Shown in pieces: positions 43,801 to 58,292 of a DNA stretch of 64,000 nt (its first letter is position 1; each line of letters opens with the position of its first letter). The stretch is from Blastomyces gilchristii SLH14081 (lineage: Eukaryota; Ascomycota; Eurotiomycetes; Onygenales; Ajellomycetaceae): assembly GCF_000003855.2 (NCBI RefSeq), contig NW_003101654.1, forward strand, positions 316,387-380,386, read 5' to 3'. The position numbers and the translations under genes are program-made. Under the pieces are notes generated by a model. The model was given only the letters and a program-made list of their open reading frames with translations, was not told the origin of the DNA and searched no databases.

Positions 43801-45670
43801 ACTCAGAGACTGAGTGAGTTCTAATTCAAGATAGAGTATATCAAGGAAACTAAGAACTCAGTGAATAAACTCTCTCACAGATCAGACTATGTTAAGAAGA
43901 TCAGAGTAACAGATACAGAGAGACTAGAGAAGATAGAAAAGCTTCACAGAATACTCAGACTGAGTATTATGAAGAAATTGACTGAAGAGTCTCTCAATTC
44001 TCTGTAAGAGAAAAGAGAAGAGAGAGAGAAGAAGCCTGTATAACTACTCTCTATAACACTAAGAGTTAACACTCTGAAGATCTCTGTGAGAATTCTTGAA
44101 GAGAGTATCTATAATCTGAAGAATTTGCAGACTTTGAGAAGCACTGTAGAAGATCTGATATAAGAGAAAATAGAGTATAAGTCTTTATAAAATCTTCTAT
44201 TCAGATTGTCTGAACTGCAACTGAAGAATGAATATACTCAGTATATTCAGAAACTACTTATAACAGAGATTAATTCTGCAGAAATAAAGAATTAAAGAGA
44301 CTTAAATAATCTCTTATAAAGAGAGAGCTGAATTTATATATCTATGAATGAGTTTCTATGTATAGAACTTATTAAAAGATATCATAACTCTTCTCTAACA
44401 GGTCATTTTATAGATACTAGAACTTATGAGTTACTTATAAGAAAATACTTCTGACTGAAGATACAAGAACTTGTAAAGAAGATAGTGAATTCTTATACTA
44501 TTTATCAGAATTCACAGATAGTGTAGTTCAGATTATATAAAGAACTTACTTCTCTACTCATTCTGTAGAAACCTTGAAAACAGCTAGAAATGAACACTTT
44601 TATAAACCTCTCTGAAAGTAAGAATATATATAATGCCTGCTTTAACAGTGTGCTGATGATAGTGAATTACTTCATTAAGATAACACACTTTATACTTATC
44701 TGCAAGAACTTGAAGTCAAAGAATTTGACTTATATCTTTATCTATAATGTGATTCAGTTGCATGAGTTGTCTGTGAATATTATCTCAGACAGAGAATTAA
44801 TCTTTATAGAGAAGTTCTGATCTGATCTGATAACTATACTGAAGATCTCATGAGATCTAAGCATAGCTTTTTATCAACAGATAGATAATCAGATAGAATA
44901 TCTGATAAGTATATTGAAACAGTATCTGTGATACTTTGTCAATTACAATCAGAATGACTGAGTGTATTGATTATCACTTATGAAGTTTATATATAATAAC
45001 TTAAAGCATGTCAGTATAGATAAAACTCTCTTTGAGATACTCACTGAGACTCACTCATAGATGATCTTGATAAATCTGTGAGAGTATACTATAGAGTATA
45101 GTGATGTCTGTGAATAGACTGAGAGAATTCAGAATATTCAGAAGAAAGTCTGTGAATTCTTGAGAAAGACTCAAGAGTATCAGAAGAGATACTATGACTA
45201 CAAGCATATTATAAAGAGTTTCAAAGAAGATAATAGAGTCTGATTAAGTCTAGAAAATATCATTATATAGAGATCTAGTAAGAAGCTGAATCTCTTACAG
45301 ACAGAGTCTTATAAGATTATAAAGAAAGTTAGCTCACAGTTCTACAGATTAAAACTATCATCTGAGTTATAGATATACAATGTTTTTTATGTCTCTTTAC
45401 TCTGTGAATATAAGAAATTCTTAGAAGAGAATTCTGTAACTTATCACTCTATTTATAAAGTACTAGAGAGTGAAAGAGAATATCAGATTAAAGAGATTAT
45501 TAACTCAGAGAAGTAAGATTATAAGCTCTGATTCAAGATTCAGTGATAAGAATATTCTGATAAGATGAATAAGTTTATTTAAGAATTATCTAGACAGATA
45601 AGATATCTGCAGAAGCTGAGACATGACTTTCATACTATGAATTCTGATAAGTCAGAATAACACAGTATTC
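40827..45670 (+). pseudogene. Gypsy-C2 gag-pol polyprotein (decayed, with assembly gap)
   Basis: The frame starts at a mutated start codon (ATA at 40827; ATG in Gypsy-C1). Gag about 40830-42200; protease about 42230-42330; pre-RT and RT from about 42590 (ASVMFIKKKNKDLRLYIDY) into the 408-N gap; RNase H 43190-43500; integrase zinc region about 44380-44520; core FNSVLMIVNYFIKITHFI (first Asp now Asn), NIISDRELIFI (second Asp kept), NQIEWLISILKQYL (Glu kept) in 44650-44950; post-core region to 45470; chromodomain 45478-45640 (YQIKEIINSEK, then FKIQ). Open 44590-44820 covers the integrase core. Confidence 0.8.
42773..43180. other. Assembly gap (408 N)
   Basis: Run of N inside the Gypsy-C2 RT domain. 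The equivalent interval in Gypsy-C3 (about 50207-50642) is about 436 bp and complete, so the gap size is close to real and only RT palm sequence is missing. Open frames reported across it are artefacts. Confidence 0.98.
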
Positions 45671-46079
45671 ACTAAGAACCTGATTGTGATAAAGATATTA
45701 ACACTGTTATTTATAAAGTCTAGTCTATAAGATAATGAGTTTCTACTGAGATGAACAGTTCACAGTGTATATAAAGAGAAGAAGAAATCATATTCTTATT
45801 AAAGCTAAAAAATAAGAAAACAGAAATAGAATCATAAACACAATTTAGAGATTAATAAAGAAAAAATAAAGAAAATTCATACTCACATTCTCAATATCTG
45901 TGACACTTAATTTCTTCATAACTATTAATTTTTCTCTTCAAAGAAGCAGAGAGTATTATACCTGCAGTACAGATAATTATTATATTTAGTATAAAAACTA
46001 TCAGAAATGCACAGACTTCAGAAGAGCTGAACATCAGAATATATACAGTTATAATAGAATCTTAAGAGCTAACTGTCTA

Positions 46080-46760
46080 TGTGTGTGATCAGATATCTCT
46101 TATAAAGCTGTGTTCACTCTCTCAGTTATACTGAAGTATTCAGCTCAGAAATAATTGAGATGTAGAGAGAGAGCTTATCTACTCAGATTAACTTCTGTTA
46201 CAAATTCATAATATTCACATTATCTTGATTACTCAGATTTTACAGATACTCAGAGACTCATCTCTTATCAACTATGAGATTGTAGAAATGTGCTGCAGTA
46301 TGAGAATTATTAATAGAAAATCTAGGTATATTTGTATATATCTAATCAGAGATTGTACAGATAGAGAGAGAGTGATTGTAGATCTGTAAGACTGCAGAAG
46401 ACACTGACAATACTGAGAGCTTTATAAGAACTGTCAGCTAGAGTCTGTAAGAAATTACTTACAGAGAGACTTATAGCAAAGAGTGAGACTGCACTGCTTG
46501 AAGTCAGAGACTGATCTGAAAGAGACATGAAATTGACTACTGATCTGAAGATCAGATGCAGTGATAGAGCTGAAGAAGATGAAAACAATATTATAAGTGA
46601 TGACATCTCTGCTTCATCAGTCAGTAAACAGTGATCAGAGAAGTTATAGAAACACTTATAAGAAGCTCAGCAGCAGTCAGACATTATTTATAAAGATATT
46701 GAAATTGAAAAAATTTTTATTCTTGAGAAGTTCTTGAATTAATATACAGATATTGTTGAA
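46080..46760 (+). pseudogene. Gypsy-C2 conserved post-pol ORF region (unknown; strand uncertain)
   Basis: Homologous to 7985-8420 of Gypsy-C1 but in the opposite window orientation. The element-sense frame reads NYEIVEMCCSMRIINRKSRY near 46280, then, in another frame, KKLLTERLIAKSETALLEVR and TDLKIRCSDRAEEDENNI; the antisense frame 46606-46346 is fully open. About 1.8 kb lies between the chromodomain and the 3' LTR, more than a 3' UTR needs. Confidence 0.45.
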
Positions 46761-47504
46761 AACACACTCTCTCTATTATCTGAGTGAAAACACTTCACAG
46801 ATGAATGAGAATACTTACAGTTTATAAGAATGAAAGCTGTTATAAAAAAAGAAAAAAGATGATGAAGTTTCATAGATAGATCTGAGATATTTATACTACT
46901 CTAGAGAGATTTGCTTACACTGTGAGTGATTCTGCAGAACAGTCAGATCACTGAAGTAAATAAAGAGTGATTGTGAATTACAGATCTGAATTTTTCTATA
47001 TAACTATAAAGAGTGATTACAGACTGCAGATATCTTAATTCTACAATTCTACAGAGTTAATAAAAGAATGAAAAATTCCTCACAATTCTACAGTGTCAAA
47101 GAACAATGATTTGTAAGAATGAGTGAAAGATTAACTTATAAATACTTCTCTTTGATGAGAATAATCTCACAGAGAGTGATTCATCTGTAAGATAAATCTA
47201 TGTAATAATTACACAAGAATCTCATGAAAATAATTGAGAGTTAACTGAAACTCTTCTGTATAAAAGATGTGAGATAAATCTGTGTGATAGTCAGAGAAGA
47301 ATCTATAGATTACAAAGAATCTTACAGAATAAGAAACTGAGTAACAGACTCTTTTCTCTTTATAATAACAAGGGATTTTTCCTCACTGAGGTTTTTTTTA
47401 TAGATATGAAGGATTTTTAGTGAGTATTACTGCAGTGCTGAGCTGATTCTATAAAGTCACTCAGTGAAAGACTTCACAGATAAAGTCTTAGAGAGGAGAA
47501 AATA

Positions 47505-47762
47505 TGTAAGAAATCTCACTTCTTGCAGATTCTTTATCTCTATTTCTATCTCTTATATAACTAATAGAGTTAGTGACTCTTGGCTACACATAACTATATA
47601 GACTGAAGTTTATGAATACTATTTATAACTCAGCTTGAATGCTATTATACATCTGATCTCTACATTTTATCTTTCTACTGTGAATACTTCTAGTAGTTAA
47701 CAGTATATATCATGCCAAGCTGCAAACACCTGAATAATCGCCTGCGAGCACTTATTCTTACA
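47505..47762 (+). repeat. Gypsy-C2 3' LTR
   Basis: Mutated over most of its length (AATCTCACTTCTTGCAG against AATCCCGCTCCTCGCGG in the 5' LTR), but its last ~45 bp (AATCGCCTGCGAGCAC) keep the GC-rich form that is mutated in the 5' LTR. Confidence 0.92.
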
Positions 47763-47767
47763 TGAGA

Positions 47768-47974
47768 TTATACAGAGTATTGATTATTATCTAGTCACTG
47801 TATATTAAATTCAGTGAAATCTTTACTGTTTTAAAACTGTTAGAAGACTCTGTTTAATATGTAATATAAAGTTAAAAATTATATCAGATATCTTATCAGA
47901 ATTGAAGAGTCACTTAAATACTTAATTTAATACAGATTTTAAAGGTTTTTTACATTATATAGTTGAGAACTTTA
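47768..47974. other. AT-rich RIP-like DNA between Gypsy-C2 and Gypsy-C3
   Basis: Continuation of 32640-32821 after removal of Gypsy-C2. No recognisable content. Confidence 0.5.
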
Positions 47975-48231
47975 TGTAAGAAATTTCACTTCTCATAGAT
48001 TCTTTACTTCTATTTCTATCTCTTATGTAATTAATAGAGTTACTGACTCTTGACTATATACCACTATATAGACTGAAGTTTAAAACTACTATTTATAACT
48101 TATCTTAAATACTATTATATATTTAACTTCTATATTTAACTTTCTACTGTGAATACTTCTAGTAGCTATCAGTATATATTATATCAAGCTATGAATCACT
48201 GAATAATTATCTGTAAGTACTTATTCTTACA
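47975..48231 (+). repeat. Gypsy-C3 5' LTR
   Basis: 257 bp, same family as 32822-33079, mutated throughout (TTTCACTTCTCATAG against ATCCCGCTCCTCGCG). Confidence 0.88.
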
Positions 48232-48263
48232 TTTTAAGCTTAATTAATCAGTAATTATCTGTT

Positions 48264-50963
48264 ATAACTGAAAGAATTAGAAAGTTGTATACTTTAACTT
48301 CTACAAACTCTACTACAGATATCTAAAAGCAGTTATTTAAATTATAAATAATTTCTATAAAAGAAGTCTTAAAGAACTTATTAATTACTTATAGTATATT
48401 ACTCTTTATATCTGTGACAGAGAAACTCTTTAAATCTATAAATAAATTAGTTTTAATAAAGAATATTCTTAAGCATCTCTCACAGAACTAAGCTATTTTT
48501 CTGTAAGAAATACTTACTATCTGTAAATACTTTTAAACTGAGTCTCTAGATATAATCTTCAGAAATATCTATAAACTGAAAAGAAACTTTTTTAAATTAT
48601 AATTATTTAAAATTATCTACTGAACTACAATTTATAAATGATTTTATAAGTTTATTTTTGAAATTGACTCATAAGTCTGTCAATATAATATAAAATATAA
48701 AGAAGTTATTATCTATATAATAACAGATCTCTACTTTTCTGAAGTCAAGAATTAACTGAATTATTTAAAGAATAATTATAAGAGATCTTACTAATCAGTT
48801 CTCAAGATCTATCTAGAGAATAAGTTAAAAGACTCTGTAAGTCAGACAGAGAATATCTGAGCTGTAATTATTACTATTAGAAAAAGAGATAAGAAATCTG
48901 ATGAAAACTACTTACAGTACTTTATAAAATTATGATGTAAATTAATATCTATGAAAACAGAGCTCCGAAATATGATCTGAATAATAATATTTATAAAGAG
49001 ACTGAATAAAAATATACAGAATAAGCTTATTAAGTAAGACTTTAAGCTCTTAACTCTGAAGAAACTGATAACTTTCATTCATAACTTATAGATTACTGTG
49101 AGAGTCAAAGATCTGTGAAGAGTGAATTATTAATCAGTCTTATAAAAATCAGAATAATAGAGAACAGATTTACTATGAAAAGATAATAAAATACAGAGAG
49201 ATTTATATCTGACTACTAAGTAGAGAGAGAGCTTCACAAGCTTCTGTGAATAAAGTATATAATAAAGAGATTAAGAAAAAGAGTCTCTACTTTGTCTATT
49301 TTAAATCAGAATATCTCTGTAGAAACTATTTTAATAAACTAAAATAGAAATTTAAGAAGTTATAGACAGAGTTGGTAATTATCTTCTTAAAAGTCTTAAA
49401 GCTGATATCTGAATCTGTTACTCTCTGAATGAAAATATATACTTATAAGAAGAGACTATATTGCAGTACTACTACTCTACAAGTATGAAAAGTATTAATG
49501 AATATAAGATCTTAGATTATTATAGTATCTCTAAAGCTTATAGAGTGAATAAGCTGAGTGATGAAAACTGATAATCTGCTCTTATAATAAGCAGACTATA
49601 AGAACTCAGATCTGAGAACTGAGAGACTTATAAGAGTTATTTTTAAATTACAAGATCTCTCTGAAGCTTGAAGAAGATTTGTAAAACCTATGATTATTAC
49701 AGATATTATAGATAACATATACTTAAGAGTTATATCACTTTAAAGATATAATTTATATATAGCTCTTTATAAGTTGAGTTTATACTTCTGATCTGTATTA
49801 GTAGACTTACTTATAAAAATAGAATCAGTTAATACTACAGAGTTAATCAGAGAAGATAAGCTCATTTATATAATAACTTTATAAATGTTTAAGAACTTCA
49901 CAGTTATGAAAACTAAGCTTCAGATATCAGAGAATATTAAGATCTTATAGAGATATTTAGTTCAGCTAAGATAGCTGAGCTTCTATCTCACTATAAGAAG
50001 AATCTGATAATAGATTTAATAGAACTGTAGAAAGTCTTCTGAGAATTAATCTATAAGCTCTTCTATTATAAGACAGAAGCTCTACAGACTTATATAAAGA
50101 AGAATCTAAAGAATAAGTTTACTCAACTTTTACAGATCTCTGTGAGAGTCTCTGTAATATTTATAAAGAAAAAGAATGAATATCTTAGATTATATATAAA
50201 CTACTATAGTCTGAATTTCAAGAATATAAAGAGTTACTACTCTCTATCTCTGATTGAGAATATAATTAATCATTTTATAAAAGCTGTCATATTTACATAA
50301 CTGAGTATGATTAATATATATATATAATAATAAATACAGTCTGAGAATAAATGAAAAACTGTCTTTAAAACTGTGCTGAGATTATTTGAATATTTAGTAA
50401 TATCTTTTAATTTGATAAATATCTTTATAATATTTCAGTCTTTTATTAATAAAATACTTTATATATATCTGAATATCTTTATAATAATATATCAAATTAC
50501 TGTAATGATGTACTTTACAAAGAAGAAAGAACACACTGAGTATATATAAACTGTATTAAAGATTTTAAATAAGACAGAACTGTATATTCAGCTTATAAAG
50601 TATAACTTCAGTATCTACTGAATTAATTTTCTAAAATATGTAATTACTACAGATAATATTTATATAAAATCTTTATAGATTAAGACTATTCTAATATAAC
50701 TAAAGTTAACTAGAATTTATAAGATTCAGATCTTTCTGAGTTTTATAAATTTCTATAAATAGTTTATTCTTATATTCATAAGAATGTTCTTAGCTGTTAC
50801 AGACATACTGAAGAGTGAAAATAAGAAAAAGTCAGCTTATAAATAAAGAATGAAAAGATTATTAAGAAGAAAAAACTGTGAGAACTTTCTTATCTCAGAA
50901 GCTTATAAAGTCTTTATAAGATTAAAATAGATATTTATAAATACAGTAATACTGTTTCACTTT
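48264..50963 (+). pseudogene. Gypsy-C3 gag and pol through RNase H (decayed)
   Basis: Start codon mutated to ATA (48264), as in C2. Collinear with C2 and supplying the RT part missing there: VSVIFIKKKNEYLRLYINYY near 50155, FEYLVISFNLINIFIIFQSF near 50380, then a destroyed catalytic box near 50490. RNase H fragments run to 50963, where LINE copy 2 is inserted; 58680-58847 continues the same region. Confidence 0.75.
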
Positions 50964-52551
50964 ATACAGATTACATTCACTAGAAAAACCGCTTCATCAC
51001 AAACTCGCTCGATTTTTCGAATAAGAACCCGCCAATAGATTCATTGAAAAGCCCTCGATCATACAAGCATTTCAACCCCATCGCCAACTGTATACCCCGT
51101 GTGGTGATGAAGTTATTCAGTCAAAATGTGAATCAGACATTGTTCAAAACTCCTGTGTGAGATTATCCCTTATTCTCCTCTATCAAACCACAACCCCGGG
51201 CCAAATTATCATACAAATTGTAAGATGAAGAGACCTAGTCATATACATCAATTCTCTTGATTTTGAAAGATTCTCAATCTGTAATTGTGAAGATAACAGA
51301 GAAGTGATCTTTATAAAAACTCTGTCTATCTTTGATGTTTCAAAACATCAACACTAAGTCTCATTCTTATACTACTCTTCTCAATCTGGCTCATCTCTGA
51401 CAGAAAAATATAAAAAGATATCTTAATAATAATATCAAGTATATAATCAATAGATACTTCTGAAGTGTAATTTCTGTGAATATTCTATCTATCTTCAGTG
51501 TATCTAGACATGAATATCAAGTCTCATTCTTGTATCATCTCTCTCAATCTGGCTTATTCTTAGCAGAATAATATAAAAAGATATCTTAGTAACAGTATTT
51601 AATACATAATCAGCAGATAATGAGTTAACAGAACAAGTCAATAATATATTAATAACTATAAAATCAGTATATCTCAAGATCTGACTGAGTCTTTAATCTC
51701 TGTATAGTAAGATATATTAAATCTAGTTTTAATATCTCAATATTTAATAGATTTTATAAGAGATTGAGAACAGTAATACTAGATTTCTATTGAATTTAAG
51801 AATTAACTCTATATTAATATAATCATTGACAAAGTCTTCTATTTTGAGATATAAATAATCAGTTCCTCTACATTTTACTGATAATATTTATATTATTATA
51901 TAGAAACGGACTTATATTCTCTATAATATCAAGACTCTGAAGAGAGAAAATCTTGATAGAGAGTATATAGTAGTATATATCTTAGCAGTTTCTATCTCAT
52001 TCTTCTGCAGCAGTTAATGCAAAAAAAAAGATCTTAGAAATAGTTTTTTACTTCTCTTAAAAAAGTAAGATATTTTTCTCTGAGTTTTATACAATATTCT
52101 TACAAAGAATTAAAAACAGAGTTATTTTCTGTCATAAATTCATATTTTTTTAAGTAAGAATTACTTTTTCAGTAACTGAAGAGCTTTTATTAATACTTAA
52201 TTCTTTTTTACACTCTTTATTAACTGATTTGAGTTATATACTTATTGTGGAAGAAGAATTGAATAATTTAGAATAAAAATAAAGAGTTTTAATCAATTTC
52301 TCTGTAAAAAATTAATTTATTTTTTGTCAGTTTTTCTCTCAAAAACTATTATATTATCTGATTTATTATCAATTGATATCATACTTTTTCTCACTACATC
52401 TTAAGAAAGAGATTGCAAAGATTTTATTAATTTATCTTAAAAATCAATTTTAGTTTATTAGATTCTCTTCAAAAATCTAATCTAGTTACTGAAATAGTAT
52501 GAAAGAAAATCAGATATTTTATATATAAAAGTCTTTTATTCTTCTTTTGAA

Positions 52552-52680
52552 ACAGTCTGACTAACTTTTCAATTGAAAACAGACTTAGAAATCTCTTAAT
52601 TAAAACAGTCTGATCAACTTTTCAATTCAAAATAGTTTAATAAATATCTTAATTAAAACAGGCTGATCAACTTTTCATTG
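52552..52680 (+). repeat. 53-bp tandem monomers upstream of LINE ORF1, copy 2
   Basis: Unit starts at 52552, 52605 and 52658, exactly 53 bp apart: two full units and one partial, against three and one in copy 1. Confidence 0.85.
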
Positions 52681-52690
52681 AGTGAGAATA

Positions 52691-54271
52691 ATGAGTTTAA
52701 AAATACACTCAGTTAATGTGAAAAAAGATGCTTTCTCAAATACTATTCCTGAGATTGAAATTCTGAAGAGAAGAAAGAAAGAAGAAATAGAGAAATAACA
52801 AGTTCTTGAAATACAGAAACTTGAAAAAGTAAGTAAGATTTTTGAAAAGCAGTGTCTGAGTGAGATGAATAAAGAAGTTCTGTTAATTCTTTATACTCAG
52901 ACTAGACAACTACAGAAAGTGATCAAGTTCAAACTTGAAATTTCAAACACAGTTCTAAAAATATTGAAAATTTCTAGTACAATCACTGATTCTTTATTTT
53001 ACTCTTCTTCTTTTTCCACTTCTTCTTCTTCTTCTTTAAATCAGAAGAAAACATTTGCTTAAGCAGCTGAATCTGCTATCTTTAAATCTGCTATCTCTAA
53101 ATCTACTGTCTCAAAACCTGCTCAAAATCCTGAGAAAACTGAGAAGAATACTGCTCATACTTCTATTCATAGAAAAGTGAAGAAAAAAATGCAAAAAGAG
53201 AAAATCTTTCAAATCTTCAGAAATAGAAGACTTATTCTCAAAGTCTTAAATCAGAATATCTTACAGAGAAACAAGCTAAACTTAAATCTCATTTTCAGAA
53301 TTAGAAATGAAATCAATCAGCAGTTCTTTTCTCAGTTAATAACTCATATTAAAGTTCAAAAATCAGTTATAGCTTCAATTGAGTTATTCTTCTTTAAAAA
53401 CTTCATCATTCTGACTACAATGCCTGAATTCAGTGCAGAATTCCTTATTCAGAATGAGAATCTCTGAAAATCAGCAGTAGAATCTTTATTAAACACAATA
53501 CTTCTATCTGAGAGAGATGAAAAGTGAGATAAATTCATTCTTTATAATATTTCAGTTGAAATTTTTGACTGTGAAGAAGAAATACTACTTCTTAAAAATG
53601 AATTAGAAGAATACAACTTTGTTCAACTGAGAAAAGAGTCTGTATAACTAAATTCAATTAAGTTCAGATAAAGCAGAAGAAATGACTCTGTTCTAGTATA
53701 TACAAAAACACTTAAATAGTCAAAGATCTCTGAAGTAAGAGTAGCAGATTTGAAAATGAGTGTTTATACATACAAAGACTCAAGAATGAATCTCAAAGCT
53801 CAAACACAGTGTTCAAACTGTCAAAGATATGAATACTTTTCAATCTCTTATTTTAAAGACTCAAAATATACATTCTATGCTAGAGATTATAAAACTAGTG
53901 AGCATAAATGTGAAACATGTTTAAAAAGAGATGAAATATGTCAACACACTCTGCTTAAATGCTCTAATTGTAAAGAAAAACATGCATCTAGCTTAAAAGA
54001 ATGTATATTTACTTCAAGAACTCAAAAGAACTGAAGAAAAGATGAAGCTCAAAGTAAATCTAAAACTGAAGAGAATAGTTAAGTCAGTAAATCTATAACT
54101 GTAAGCTTAAAAAGAAGAAACTCTTAACTATCTAAATCTTCAAACTGTAATTCTTCAGTTAAATGTAAACAGAATTTGAATTCTCAAACTTCTGTTAAGA
54201 TTAGAGAATTGAGAAATAACTCTGATAATAAACTAGATATAATGCAAGTAGTTGAAATTCCTACTTTTTAA
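52691..54271 (+). pseudogene. LINE copy 2 ORF1, gag-like protein with CCHC zinc knuckles (decayed)
   Basis: 527 codons including the final TAA in one frame from ATG 52691, nine codons longer than copy 1, mainly in the Ser-rich part near 53090-53120. The open stretch 53750-54034 holds the zinc region with more cysteines preserved than in copy 1: CSNCQRYEYFSISYF, SEHKCETCLKRDEICQH and LKCSNCKEKHASSLKEC. Confidence 0.82.
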
Positions 54272-54336
54272 AATAGTTATAATCTACTATCTGATAATAG
54301 TGATTAGATTCTACTCTATCTCTACTCTCTTTTAGT

Positions 54337-57300
54337 ATGAATATACAACAAAAACAACAAAAAAAGTGTAAAAATCCTTCAAAAATCACATTTATTTAAA
54401 ATAATGTGAATAGAAACTCAAATTGCATTTATTCTTGTCTTTAAATTACATTTAAATAAAAAGTTGATTTTATACTACTTCAGAAATCAAATTTTGATGC
54501 TGAGTAAAAATATATTAGTTCTCATTCAAGCTACTACTGCTTTCTATTTCAAAAGTCTGAGACAAAGTCAAGAGTAGTGATCTATAGAAGAAAGAGATCA
54601 AGATATTAATTTAATTAAAGATTTGATATCATATCTGACTCTGATATTCTAGTGAGTGATATTATAGACAAAGAGAATGAGTTTAATACTATTCAACTTA
54701 TAAATATCTATAATGAAAAGTTATTGAAGAAAAATAACAATATCTGAACAATTAATAGAGAGTTTCTGAGTATAACTTCATTAAGAAACTCTATACTTGT
54801 AGAAGATTTCAATACACATCATCTCTGATAAAATTCAGAATGTAAAAGCGCAGTAAGAGCAGATAATCTGATTAAATACATCTTTGAGTATTCAATAGAT
54901 TTAGTTAACAAGTCTGATCAACAAACATTCTTTAGAAAAGATATGAAACAGAAATCTAGTATAGATCTAATCTTCATATCATAAAATCTAATAAAAAAAG
55001 AACTTGTAAACTGATTTATTAATTCAAATGAGACATCAGAATCAGATTATGAGATTATTCAATTTAATATTAAACTCAGTGAAAAATAAATGAGTGAAAA
55101 TCCTCTTCTCTCTAATCAGTTTAACTTTGAAAAAGCTGATTGTAAAGCAGTTAAAGAAAGTATAAAACTGTTAAAATCTGAAAAGCAGAATAAGTTATAT
55201 TTCAATTCTGATCAAGATATCTTAAATGAAATACTTAAGAATAGAGTGAAGCTCATTACATCTATTATTTTAATAAGTATTAGAGATAATATTTCAAAGA
55301 GAAAGTCTTCTGAGTATTTCAAATCTTGATAAAATGAGAATATTATATCTAAAAGAAAATAATTAGCTACTGCTAGAAGAGATTGAAAGAATAATATAAT
55401 ATCTAATAAAGAGTTCAAAGCTGTCAGAAATGAATATTTTTCAGATATTAAAACAGCTAAAACAGACTACTGAAATAAATTTCTTGAAGAAGCATAAGAA
55501 AAGAAAGTTTTTAAAGCTTTTAACTATACTAAAACAAGAAGTGTAGCAAAACTTTCAGCCTTAGAATATGAGTTTCAGAATAAATCATATACAGTAAATT
55601 CTTTTAAGAAAAAATGTTAAGCTTTTATAAGAATTCTCTTTCAAAACTTATCAGATTCAGATTCAGAGAAAGAGAATATATCACTTTATAACTATATTAA
55701 TGAAAATGACTGAGAATGACCTGAGCTTATATAAGATGAATTAGAGTCTGCTATCTTCTCAAGTTCAGTTAAAACTGCTGCAGAGCCTGATTCAATCAAT
55801 CACTTAATTATTCAAAATATATACTTATACTTAAAGAATGAATATTTTGAGCTCTTTTTCAATCTCTTGAAAAATGAATATCATTCTGAATGCTGAAGAG
55901 AAGTTGCTGAAGTACTTTATATAAAATTTAATAGAAAAGCTTCAATTTCTAAGTTATATAGAGTAATATCTGCATTAAACTGTCTAGAAAAGGTTCTAGA
56001 AAAGATAATAACTACTTAACTATTTTTTATAAGATTTATTAATGATTCTCTTTAATTTAGTGAATAAATGAGAGACAGAAAATAATACTCTGTAATTAAC
56101 ACTGTTCTCTCAGTTATTTATAATATTTAAATAGTAAAGTATGAAGATCTAATCTCAACTGCAGTTTTTATTGATATAAAAAATACATTTAATCATATTT
56201 CAAAGTCAAAGTTAATTCAGATTTTAAAGATATTAAAACTATCACTTTTTTTAATAAAATGAGTTAATTATTTTATATCTAAAAGAATTATACAACTATT
56301 CTTTGATGAATTAAAATAAGATAAGACTGAGATAAAAATAGAAGTATTATAAGAATCTTCAATCTCACTTATTTTATTTACAATATACACTGTATATCTG
56401 TTCAAAAATAGAGATATGAAAATAGTGTGATTTCTGAGTTATATGAATGATATTAATCTAGTCTATAGCTTATAAACAATCAGAGAGAATTTTAAAGTGA
56501 TTAAAAATATAGCAAAGAAAATCTTTGTTAGAGTAGATATTAATCAAATTTAATTTAATATGAATAAAACTGAGTTAATTTATTTCTTTTCTAAATTCAA
56601 TGAGAAAGAACTATATCTAACTCTTTTAAATAGAGAGATTAAACCCAGTTTAAATATAAAATGATTAGAAGTATAATTAAACTCTAAGTTCAATTTTAAA
56701 TATTATATTCAATAAAGAACTATCAAGGCAGAAATACTATTGAATAACATAATCAGACTATTAAATACAGAGAGAGATCTATTCTTTCAGACTATGAGAC
56801 AGTTATATATAGCCTGTATTATCTCAGTAGCTGATTATAAAGTTTAAGTTTAATGAAATAATTAAGAAAATTTCACTGAACTCTTTCAAAGTCTGTAAAA
56901 TAGAGCTTTGAGAAGAATTCTGAGAGTATTTAAATTATCTTTTATTAAAGTAATAAAAATTCAAGCTTTAATTCTCTCTTCTACTATTAGATTTGAAAAG
57001 ACCTGTATAAACTATACTCTGAGAGTTATAAAGATGAGCTTAAATCATATAATCAGAGAAAGAGTCTCTTCTTCATTTTCATCAATTAACTCTGAAAATG
57101 AACTAGATTGAAATAGATTTCTTGATTGAAATAAAAATAATTCTTCAAAGAAAATGTCTTCTCAACTATACAGACTATACTCACTGACTAAAGATCAATT
57201 TTCTTCTTTAAATATTGAAAAAGTTGATCATGAGAAGATATCTCTCTGAAGAGAAAAGCTTGAATCTCTTATAAACTTATAAATAAGTGAACTATCTAAA

Positions 57301-58292
57301 GAAAAAGAATATGAACAGTATTTGAACAGAATTTCTATAATTAATATAGAAGACTCTATTCTTATTTATTCAGATGACTCAAAAAATGAGAATCTGAATA
57401 GATTAAGCATAGACATTGCTTATACTGAAGATAATATCAATTTTATCTCAGATTTCTGAAATTTAGACTGTGAATCTAAAGTCTTTAATACTGAACTATT
57501 TACAATAGTGAAAGCTTTCAAACTCATTAAAATAAAATCTTATAAAAGAGAAAATAATTTGAAAGAGATATGAATATTCTCTAATAGTCAAGCTGCTTTA
57601 AAAGAACTTAGAAATAGTCAGATTTATAATGATCAAATGAATCTTGAACTGATTTTAAACTCTGTTTCAAAAATTCAAAGAAGAAGAATATCAAACCTGA
57701 TAATTTATTTACACTGAGTTCCTGCTTATATGAATATTCATAGCAATGAATTGACTGATTCAGCTGTAAAAAAGAGTTCAGAATTAAGCAGATCTATTCA
57801 AAAAATTGTGTTCTGATCTTTTATAAAGAGAAAGATAAAAGAATCTTGTTTAAATAAGTGAAATAAAAGCTGATAGAAATAAAAGAAGAGTATACATTAT
57901 TCAAGATTTGAAATAAAATTCAAGTGAAAATCTTGTTTAATCAAATATAAAAAGAAAATATTCTCATCTATAATACAGCTGAAACTAGAATATAACTATT
58001 TCAAATCTTATATATAAAGATTTGATGATAGATTTGATTCAATAGATACTCATTCTGCAATATAAATGAGAATTCTGAGTATATTGTAATACACTGTGCA
58101 TTATACAATAGTCTCAGAGTCAGATTGAAAGACAAGTATGATTTAAATCAATTAAATATGAGATTCTTATTCTCAACTGAGACAGAAATTAAGTACTTAA
58201 TAGACTTTCTATCAGAAACTCAAGCAGCTATAAGAAAATGACTAAAGTCGGAAATATCTGAATATGAAGAGAAGAAAATTAATCAGATATAG
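54337..58292 (+). pseudogene. LINE copy 2 ORF2: endonuclease, reverse transcriptase, RNase H (decayed)
   Basis: Starts at ATG 54337 and ends at TAG 58290-58292. Same domain order as copy 1: endonuclease to about 55080, RT about 55900-56500, RNase H about 57350-57780. The RT catalytic box near 56440 reads YMNDINLVYS (one Asp lost), while IYSDDSKNEN near 57355 keeps the first RNase H acidic motif. It lacks the two single-base deletions of copy 1 but its length is not a multiple of three, so it has an indel of its own. Heavily stopped. Confidence 0.83.

Larger units (their letters stand above)
32822..47762 (+). mobile_element. Gypsy-C2: Ty3/gypsy chromovirus, 258-bp LTRs, carrying LINE copy 1
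   Basis: LTRs at 32822-33079 and 47505-47762, both 258 bp, flanked by TGAGA (32817-32821, 47763-47767). A purine tract (GAGAGGAGAAAATA) precedes the 3' LTR. Without the 7.7 kb LINE and one 14-bp duplication it is about 7.2 kb, matching Gypsy-C1. Part of the RT is an assembly gap. Confidence 0.92.
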